Positions 51,761 through 60,000 of a stretch of 60,000 bases of DNA are shown one piece after another. Position 1 is the first letter of the stretch. Each line of letters opens with the position of its first letter. Made by a program: the position numbers and the translations under genes. This DNA comes from Adiantum capillus-veneris (taxonomy: Eukaryota > Streptophyta > Polypodiopsida > Polypodiales > Pteridaceae). The notes below the pieces were generated by a model. It ran no database searches. It was not told the origin of the DNA and saw nothing but the letters and a program-made list of their open reading frames with translations. The stretch spans positions 94,897,342 through 94,957,341 of the forward strand of contig CM043953.1 of assembly GCA_014529385.2 (NCBI GenBank), in the 5' to 3' direction.

Positions 51761-54700
51761 ATGGCTGGATCACAGGACACTGCTCTTTACAATATCAAGA
51801 AGCTGGATGGAACCAATTTCCCATTGTGGAAGAAGCAGATTTGGCACGTGTTGGTACAAAAGAAGCATATAAAACCTATAAAGCTCAAGGGGATAAAACC
51901 AGAAGATATGGACGAAGATAAATGGAGCGAAATGGATGAATTGGCACTTTCTACCATTATGCTGACTTTGGCAGAAAGCGTTTACTTCAATGTAGCAGAC
52001 GAGATGTCGGCTTATCAAGCATGGTTAAAGCTGAGTGATCTTTATGAGAAGCAGAGTGCAGCTTCACAGGTATACTGGCTTAAGAAGCTTGTTGACTTGA
52101 AGATGAAAGAAGGGACACCTATGTCCAATCATCTGAATGAATTCAACACAATCTATAGTCAGTTGTCAGCTCAAGGTGTCAAGTTTGACGAACCTGTTAG
52201 AGCTATGTTCCTGTTGATCACATTGCCGGAAAGTTGGGACACTTTTCGCACAGCTTTGAGTAATTCTGCACCTCCAGATGGTTTGAACATAGCAGGTGTA
52301 GAAGGAAGTCTGCTTACTGAAGAAACCAATAGAAAGACAATGGACAAAGGCAAAGGAACAGCCTTAGTTGTCAGGGGAAGGACCAAAGAAAAGTACAAAG
52401 GTGGAAAGAGGAATCAATCTCGTAGCAAGTCCTGCAGTGCTAAAGGCAAGAGTGACATAGAATGCTACCATTGTGGCAAGAAGGGTCACATGAAAAGAGA
52501 CTGCAGAGAATGGAAAGCAGAAAAAGGCAAAGAGAAAGCTGAAGACCATGGTGAGAAGAACAAGTCCTCAGTGAAGATTCAAGAAATAAATGTGACAAAC
52601 ACTGTTGCAAAGGATGACAGTCTAGTGTCAGGAGACATCTACTTCTTGAAGAATACAATGGACTCAGCTCTTCTTACAGCATCTGATGGAAATGCACTCA
52701 GTGACTGGATTATAGACTCAGGGGAATCACTTCATGTGTCTCCAAACAAGGAGTGGTTTACCTCTTATGTGCCCACTAAAGATCATGTTCGGCTAGGCAA
52801 TGGGCAGACATGTGAGATCTTAGGTGTTGGAGATGTTCAATTGAAGTTTCAGAATGGCTCTTCTTTCACGCTGAAGAATGTGAGACATGTTCCCGCAATT
52901 ACAAAGAGCTTGATCAGCACAGGTTTACTTGATGATGCTGGCTACGTCACCACTTTTGGACAGAACATGTGGAAGATATCCAAGGGTTCTATGACAGTAG
53001 CACATGGAGTAAAGTCTGGAGGACTTTACATGATTTATGTATCAAATGTCTCTAAAAATGTAATCAATGTAACCGAGCAGCCGAACGTTTCTTTGTGGCA
53101 TAGCCGGTTAGGACATATGTCCAAGAAGGGAATGGAAATCTTGTCTCGTTCTGGTTATTTGTCTGGCTTTTCATTTGATGATTTTGAATTCTGTGAACAT
53201 TGTCTGTATGGTAAGCAAACACAGCAGCCACATAAGCATAGAAGCAGTAGAAGAGATACACAGTTGGCACTTGTTCATAGTGATTTGTGTGGACCTATGC
53301 CTAACCTATCTCTAGGGGGAGCTTCTTACTTTATGACATATATAGATGATTAATCGAGGAAAGTATGGGTTTACTTTCTCAAGCACAAGGATGAAGTGTT
53401 TAGTGTTTTCAAAACGTTTAGTGGAGAATCAGAGTGGCAAGAAGCTTAAATGCTTACGCACTGACAATGGTGGAGAGTATGTTTCAAAGGCCTTTCAGGA
53501 ATTTTGTGAGTCAAAAGGTATAAAACGTGAACTTACTGCTCCTTACAATCCTCCTCAAAATGGTGTTGCTGAGAGGATGAATAGGACCATACAAGAGAAG
53601 GTCAGAAGTATGTTGTCTAATGCACAGCTGCCAAATGGGTTTTAGGCTGAAGTTGTATCAACAGCTGTTCATCTTGTAAATAGATCTCCTAGCAAGGTTT
53701 TGCAGAAGGATTCAGTGCCAGAGATGGTATGGTCAGGCAAAATGCCCTCATACAAGCATCTCAGAGTCTTTGGCTGTGAGGCATATACTCACGTTCCAAA
53801 GGAATTTAGGAACAAACTTGAGCCAAAGAGTAGAAAGTGCATCTTTCTAGGCTATGGTAATTCTGGTGAGATGGGATACAGACTTTGGGATCCCGAATCC
53901 AGAAAGGTTGTCCGCAACAATGATGTTCACTTTAATGAATCCAAATATCATTCTAAACCAGAGAGGGTTGAGGAGATTAGAAGAGTTGTCTTCCAAGAAG
54001 ATGGACCTGCACGTGCAAAGACAAAATGTCAGGGCTCAAGAGGAGCAAGGAAAGGATAGAGTGGAACCACAGGTTGTGGCTGAGCCTGAGCCACCTATTG
54101 TGCGTAGATGTGGACGTGTCACGCGACCTCCTGATAGGTTTGTTCCATCTATGAACTATGTCATGTTGACTTATTGCAATGAGCCTTCATGTTACAAGGA
54201 AGCAGTGCAAATGAAGGACTCCGGGAATTGGAAATTGGCCATGCAATCAGAGATGACATCTTTGCATAAAAACCAGACATGGAAGCTAGTTAAATTACCA
54301 CGGGGCAAAAAGGCTCTACCCTGTAAATGGGCTTACAGGTATAAGATCACCGCTCATGATAGTCAGCCAAAGTACAAAGCAAGGCTTGTTTCCAAGGGAT
54401 TTAAGCAAGAACAAGGCATTGACTTTGAGGAAGTCTTCTCTCCGGTGGTCAAGATGACTACATTGAGATGCTTTCTTGCATTGGTTGCCATATTAGATTT
54501 GGTGTTGCACCAAATGGATGTCAAGACAGCGTTCTTGCATGGTGATTTAGATGTGGAAATTTACATGTAGCAGCCAGAAGGGTTTGTTGAGAAAGGCAAG
54601 GAAGATTGGGTATGCCAGTTTTTAAAGAGTCTTTATGGCTTAAAACAATCACCGAGGGCATGGTACCATAAATTACACAAGTTTATGCTTTCTCAAGGCT

Positions 54701-55737
54701 ACAAACGTAGTGAGTTCGATCACTGTCTATATACAAAGAAGGCTAAGGATGGTAGTTGGCTGATCCTTATTTTGTATGTGGATGACATGTTGATTGCTGG
54801 CAAGCACTTGGAAGAAATTTCAGCTTTGAAGTCAAAGATGGCAAAATCGTTTGACATGAAAGACATGGGTGAGGCAAGTCATATACTTGGTATACGCATT
54901 GAGAGAGACAGATCAAAGAAGTTGATTTGGTTATCTCAAACAGAGTATATTGACAAGGTCTTGCAACGTTTCAATATGGAGAAGGGAAAGGCACTGAGTG
55001 TTCCATTGCCACCATATGTGAAACTTAGCAAACAAGATTGTCCTGTGTCTGAGGAAGAACAGGCTGAAATGGATAAGATTCCATATGCGTCTGTAGTGGG
55101 TAGTTTGATGTATGAAATGATTGCTACTCGCCGGCCAGACATTGCATTTGCAGTGGGAGTAGTAAGTCGATACATGTCAAACCCAGGCAAGAAACATTGG
55201 GAGGCAGTGAAAGGAATATTGAGATACCTGAAAGCTACAAAGAGTATGCGTATATGCTATGGGAGTCAGGATCTAAGTGTAAAGGGTTTTACAGACTCAG
55301 ATTATGCAGGTGACTTAGACAGCCGAAGGTCTACGTCAGGGTATGTCTTTACATTGGCTGGTGGAGCAGTATCATGGCGTTCTAGATTACAAGATTGTGT
55401 TACTCAGTCTACTACAGAGGCTGAATATGTTGCAACATCAGAGGCATGCAAAGAATCAATTTGGCTTAATCGACTAGTAACAGATTTGGGAATCAAAGAA
55501 GAGATGCCTGTGTTATATTGTGATAGTCAAAGTGCTATACAATTGGCTCGCAATCTAGTTTATCACTCAAAGACAAAGCATGTGGATGTGAAGTATCATT
55601 TCATCAGGGAAATACTCGAGGATAAGCAACTTCAACTTGTCAAAGTTTACACCACAGAAAATCTTGCTGATCTACTTACAAAAGAACTTCCCTCAGAGAG
55701 CTTTGCGCATTTTCGCAAGCAGTTAGGTGTAGGGTAG
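51761..55737 (+). pseudogene. N1 gag-pol polyprotein, broken
   Basis: ATG 51761 opens 530 residues: gag (LDGTNFPLWKKQI), zinc knuckle CYHCGKKGHMKRDC (about 52464), protease DSGE at 52713 (usually DSGA), integrase zinc site (HSRLGHM...CEHCLYGKQ) and the start of the core, then TAA at 53351. Integrase continues with LRTDNGGEY and NGVAERMNRT after a shift near 53420, has TAG at 53643 and shifts again near 54030. RT (KWAYRYK, DFEEVFSPVVKM, YVDDML near 54776) has TAG at 54568, then runs open through RNase H (DSDYAGDLDSRRSTSGY, YCDSQSAIQLA) to TAG at 55737. Three stops, two shifts and the altered protease motif make this copy non-autonomous. Confidence 0.92.
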
Positions 55738-55826
55738 TACATCACTTCTCTACATCTCTTGTATATTAGCTTGTATAGTAGCTTCTCTCACACTTAAAGT
55801 ACCACATTGGACTTTAAGTGGGAGGT

Positions 55827-56020
55827 TGTTGGGGTATAAAGCCCAATGTGGTCGCCCAGGTAAGTGGGCGGGCTGCCAGGTATGTACACATATTCTTTTG
55901 TAAAAACCTAATAAGAACTCACTATGCTCTACACATTACAGTAGAGCGAGTTCACCATATCGTTGTGCTCTTCTTCTCGCACACTCTCTCTCGCGTCGCA
56001 CTTCTGCTCGTACTCCTTCA
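55827..56020 (+). repeat. N1 3' LTR
   Basis: 194 bp, preceded by the polypurine tract AAGTGGGAGG and followed by TSD GTATC. Confidence 0.95.
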
Positions 56021-57295
56021 GTATCTTTGTCGTTTGCCATATATGCATCCGCATACCCTTCCAGAAAAAATATCAGTTCCTCCAAAATACAAAGCATTTG
56101 TTGTTGTCCCTTTTAGATACCTAAGTATCCACTTCACAGCTTGTTAGTGCTCTTTAACTGGGTTGTCCATGAATCTACTTACAACTCCCACTACACGTGC
56201 AATGTCTGGCCTTGTCCAGACCATAGCATACATAAAAGAACCTACCGCTGCATCATATGGAACTTTAGACATATATGCTATCTCCTCTTGTGTCTTTGGA
56301 CACATTTCCTTAGTTAGTTTAAAATGACCAACCAAAGCTGTAGAAATCGACTTTGCATCTTGCATTGCAAACCTTTCTAGTACCTTCTTGATGTAATCCT
56401 CTTGAGATAGTATTATTGTCTTCTTTGTCCCGTCCCTTGATATCTTCATACCAAGTATCTTCTTTGAAGCACCTAAATCTTTCATTGAAAAATATTTAGA
56501 CAACTCCTCTTTTAGGTCTTTGATGTCCTGCATGTACTTGCAATCAGCATGTCATCAACATACAACATTGGGATGATGAACTTCCCATCTCCCAAATTCT
56601 TTGTGTAAATGCAATGATCTGAGTTACATCTTCTGAACTTGTGATCCAACATCCATCGATTGAACTTCAAGTACCACTATCTTGACGCTTGCTTTAAGCT
56701 ATACAAGCTCTTCGTTAATCTACAAACCATTTTCTCCTTACCGTTTACTTCATACCCCTTTGGTTGAATAATGTAAATTTCCTCCTCTAAGTCACCGTGA
56801 GGAAATTCCGTATTTACATCGATTTTCTCAAGCTTATATCATGAGAAACCGCAAGGCTTAAGACAGACCTAATTGAGTTCATTTTTACAACAGGAGAAAA
56901 TAGTTCATTGAAGTCAATGCCTTTCTTTTGAGAAAACCATTTTACCCCACAAGCCTGGACTTGTACCTTTTCTTCCCACCTTTTTCTTCCTTCAGCATAT
57001 ACACCCATTTGTTCTGCAGTGCCCACTTACCTTTAGGCAACTCAAACAACTCCCATGTTTGGTTACAATGTAGTGAGTCCATCTCCACTTAAATTCTCTT
57101 CATCCATTACTCTTGGGATTCCTGATGCACAGCTTTTTCATATGATTCTGGTTCTCCAGAATCTGAGATCAAGAGATTGTTGAAGGAAGGAACAAACCTC
57201 TTTAGAGGTCTACTTGCTCTTGTGGATCTTCAAGGAATAGGTTGAGGCTCCTCATTTGGTTGACGTTGTCATGCATTTTCTGGATGAGCATAAAG
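56021..57295 (-). pseudogene. Copia D reverse transcriptase region
   Basis: Minus-strand pieces are KRFVPSFNNLL, KWALQNKWVY, KKGIDFNELFSPVVKM, YVDDML (about 56545) and a 129-residue open part with LGASKKILGMKI and MYAMVWTRPDIA. It continues across N1 into the RNase H at 50463. Stops and shifts are numerous. The element is lost to the right of about 57295, between integrase and RT. It belongs to the Ty1/copia class. Confidence 0.82.
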
Positions 57296-57299
57296 TCAC

Positions 57300-58498
57300 T
57301 AGTTCATGCTAAAAAGCTTGCCCACTAGCCTCGTGTATGTATGTGTACATGGCCCTACGAGTTTTGGAAGTGGCTCTGTAAAAATTCATGTACAAAGGTG
57401 TGGTTTTTCCAATCTTGAATGCTTATGTTTTAGGTTGTTTGAGACTCCAAATATGGTTTTTAATAAGTATTTTCAGCCGTGCTTTATAGCTTGTGAATTG
57501 GACTTGTACATCATGAGTTATGAGCAACCAAAGCGGACGGTCTCAACTTAGAAGGTGATTGCAGGTGCATGCAAGAAGGGAAACTAAGACAACTTGGGGG
57601 TCTAAGACTAGAAATACTGAAGTTTTATATTTTTGGAGATAGCCGAGGTGATGGGCTTCCAGTTGTGTGTTACGGTGCATCATACGATGATGGGAGCAGC
57701 AAGGTATGCCTCGGGGAAAATTGTCCGAGAAGTCCTCTCATGCTTTGGGAGAAGCTGGGAATTTTTGGGGAAGTTGGGAAGCTTGGGGAGAGTTGCCATG
57801 TGGCATGGAAGTAATCCCACATGGGAAGAGGAAAGGGGAAAGTGGAGGGTACATAGGGCACTTTTGGAGCCCATTATGTTGTATCAAAGGTGAGAGGAGC
57901 TCTCTCAAGGCTTGGCTATGGGGGCTCTTGGGCTCATGAGGAAGGGGGTGGCAAAATTGTTAGTACACACCAGTTGCCCATGCACCTGGCCACTATTTTT
58001 GGTCCCCAGACACTTGCCCCCACCCTATTCCTTGGTTAAAGGGTCATTGACAGGTCATTTTTCACCCAAAAAAGGCCAAAATTGGACCAATTAAAAGGTG
58101 TCCAAGGAGCGAACCATGTCGACTAAGAGGAGAGAGAAAATCCCTTGGGATAAGAGCCAAAAAAATTTCGCTTTTTAATAGCTGCAATTCTCTGTAGACC
58201 TGCAAAAAACTTCCAGAGAGCTCATTGTTGAGTAAGAAAAAGGACACCTACATGTTCAAGCGGCCATAACTTCTTCGTTTCTTCTCTGCTTTTCCCTATG
58301 GCACACTACAGACATCTCCACAAGACAAGCTTCATCATGATGTCCTCTGTTTCTCTTGACTTTGAGTGGGTTCCATGCTTGGAGGGTTTTTCATAAATCT
58401 CTACAGGTGCTTTTGGTCGTGCAATAGTTCTTTGTTCCGACGGTGTAGCTCATGAAAGGCTATAGGGGCATTCATTTTCCTTCATTTGCATGCTAACA
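57300..58498 (+). repeat. Probable LTR of a degraded gypsy element
   Basis: The right end is supported: ...TGCTAACA at 58498 is followed by TCATTTTGGTGCCCTCC, which resembles the primer-binding region of E2. The left end was not found. No gene is seen in this stretch. Confidence 0.4.
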
Positions 58499-58811
58499 TC
58501 ATTTTGGTGCCCTCCACTGAGGAGCAAGCACCCTTATGCTCCCATTCCTATGAAATATGTTTATTCTGTAGGCAGTGAATGTAAAAAGGATGTGGGTCCT
58601 TTACAGATAACTGCCTATCTATGTGCAAATTGTGGATAGCACTTGAGGCCGTTGTATAATTGGATTGCAGTCTTTGGAGGGTTGTGAGGTTTTGTGAAGA
58701 CAAGCACTAGGGGCCGGGTTACCCAGTGTGAGGTGGATTAGGTACTGGAGCGATCCATTGACATCCCTTGAGTTTCGACGTCATATGTAAGTGCTTTTGT
58801 GGCAATCAAAC

Positions 58812-59475
58812 ATGGTAGATGAATTCCCACAGTTTCATGGATCGCCTAATGAGAATGCACCGACTTTTAATGAAATGTTGGAAGTCAATTTCTTACTGCA
58901 AAATATATTAGACCAAGCTATATTGTTGCGATTGCAATATAGTTTACAGGATGAGGCAAAAGTTTGGCTAAACAATTATGAGGAGTTGATGCAGGGACAA
59001 AATAAAGGAGTAGTTTTGGACTACAATCGTGTAAAGCAAGATTTCTTGGCACAATACCGATCCATCGAAGTACCTGATGAAGTTTAGCATAAAATTTTGG
59101 GGTACACTCAGAGGGCTAATCAAAGTGTTGATGATTTTGTCATGCAATTCACTCATTTATGGGATAAATGGGCTCAGGCTTTGGGAAATGAGATCCCTCC
59201 ATCCATGTTAAAGAAGGACCGTTTTGTGCCAAACTTAAAAGAAAGCCTGAAGTTCAAAGTCGAGCTAAAAAGACCCGTCACCTTTGAGGAGGCAGTCAAG
59301 GCTCAAAGACTTAATGAATATGGAAAAGCGGTCTAGTACAAAATAATGGTGGCCAAAAGGAGGAGAATCAAGCAGAAGCTAGCATGATGACCAACCTGAT
59401 GCAAGAATTGTGACTTAGTGTTCTTGGAGGAGGTGGTCGTGGTCGTGGACGTGGTAGAGGAAAGGCTCAGGCATG
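58812..59475 (+). pseudogene. Gypsy gag remnant related to E2
   Basis: From ATG 58812 (MVDEFPQFHGS) the frame shows gag features shared with E2: QFHG near the start, LQDEAKVWL, KKDRFVPNL, KVELKRPVTFEEAV. It is broken by TAG at 59085 (E2 has Trp here), a shift near 59335 and a TGA, and ends in an RGRGRGRG stretch. Sequence of the opposite orientation follows at once. Confidence 0.8.
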
Positions 59476-60000
59476 ATAAAAGTAGTATTTTTCCAGTCTT
59501 CAGGAGCAAGGATAAAATGAAAATATCCTGAATAACCATCACAGACACTGTATCTTTCAAAACCAGCCACTGCATCTAGAAGTTGATCAATGAAAGTGAA
59601 AGGGTAAGGATCTTTCTTGATCACTCCATTCAATGGCTTGTAATCAACACAAACTCTCCAACGCCCATGTTTCTTTGGAGTGACCACTACAAGGCTCACC
59701 CATTAAACATTATCAATTGGCACAATGAACCCTGCATCCAATAGTTTATCCACTTCTTCCTTTAAAGCATTCATCTGTTCCTTACCCATCCTTCTTAATT
59801 TTTATCGTATTGGCTTGGCCCCTTCAACTAGCTCGATCTTCACAGGATCCCCAACAAAACCCCTTATTTCCTAGTATGAAGTGATGAAAAGATTTGGAAA
59901 CCTCTCCAACATGGCTAAGTACTCCCTTCTTTTGCCTTGTGTCAAATCAGTACTCAACATATTTTGAATTAACTCTTTCTTCACTGGCAATTCCTGTTTT
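59476..60000 (-). pseudogene. Gypsy protease-RT linker and RT start, E2 family
   Basis: The minus strand gives FITSY-stop-EIRGF, LRRMGKEQM, EVDKLLDAGFIVPI, PKKHGRWRVCVDYKPLNG and CDGYSGYF, closely following E2 RT. There are three stops (near 59697, 59797 and 59867). The match ends at TTFIM near 59480, where the plus-strand gag remnant begins. It continues beyond the right edge of the window. Confidence 0.82.

Larger units (their letters stand above)
50469..56020 (+). mobile_element. Ty1/copia element N1, complete with LTRs, TSD GTATC
   Basis: Two 194-bp LTRs (50469-50662 and 55827-56020), with TGTTGGGG...TCCTTCA ends, differ at seven positions (96.4% identity). The perfect duplication GTATC (50464-50468 and 56021-56025) flanks the element. 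It lies inside the oppositely oriented copia D. The primer-binding site, gag-pol and polypurine tract (AAGTGGGAGG, 55816-55825) are all present. Confidence 0.95.

Overview
This window is plant nuclear DNA made almost entirely of transposable elements. The evidence is tRNA-iMet primer-binding sites, Ty1/copia and Ty3/gypsy polyproteins of plant type, a chromodomain integrase, a Helitron helicase and a PPR-like fragment. No intact host gene was found. Long AG/CT and CA tracts, a nuclease-bearing Helentron and deep nesting fit a large-genome, possibly non-seed, land plant such as a fern. That placement is a guess.

Layout. 1-3004: 3' part of a Helentron (replicative helicase plus EEP nuclease), open at the window edge. 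4942-6275: end of a chromovirus with its 3' LTR and a nearly identical inverted LTR piece. 6276-8520: minus-strand copia remnant. 8701-9143: foldback element with a tRNA-like core. 9311-10483: solo LTR of family R. 11890-12411: PPR-like relic. 12970-17047: two related, equally truncated minus-strand copia copies. 17048-49985: one copia LTR split by a deep nest. 49986-57300: 3' half of that copia family, split by copia N1 (50469-56020). 57300-60000: degraded gypsy pieces in opposite orientations.

The nest is resolved by target-site duplications. A copia LTR (17048-17080 and 49226-49985) holds a solo LTR R (TSD ATACT). R holds the giant minus-strand gypsy element G (17084-47635, TSD CTTGT). G holds gypsy E2 (36717-45447, TSD GCGT).

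G is the most unusual object. Reading along the minus strand it has: LTR C; a leader with palindromes; a 1596-residue gag-protease ORF joined to pol by a stop/start overlap (TAATG); pol with a duplicated integrase zinc module; ORF3, overlapping the end of pol, with a second retropepsin-like domain and W/K repeats; a second palindrome array; ORF4, a long coiled-coil protein; LTR B; a deleted second copy of the internal region; and LTR A. The middle LTR B is an exact mosaic of the two outer LTRs, the signature of unequal crossing over between the two ends of one element.

Gag would package the genomic RNA, protease would process the polyproteins, and RT, RNase H and integrase would copy and insert the DNA. 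What ORF3, ORF4 and the palindromes do is unknown. Most pol genes here are broken by stops or single-base frameshifts, so most copies are relics, although G ORF1, G ORF3 and the E2 pieces are long open frames.
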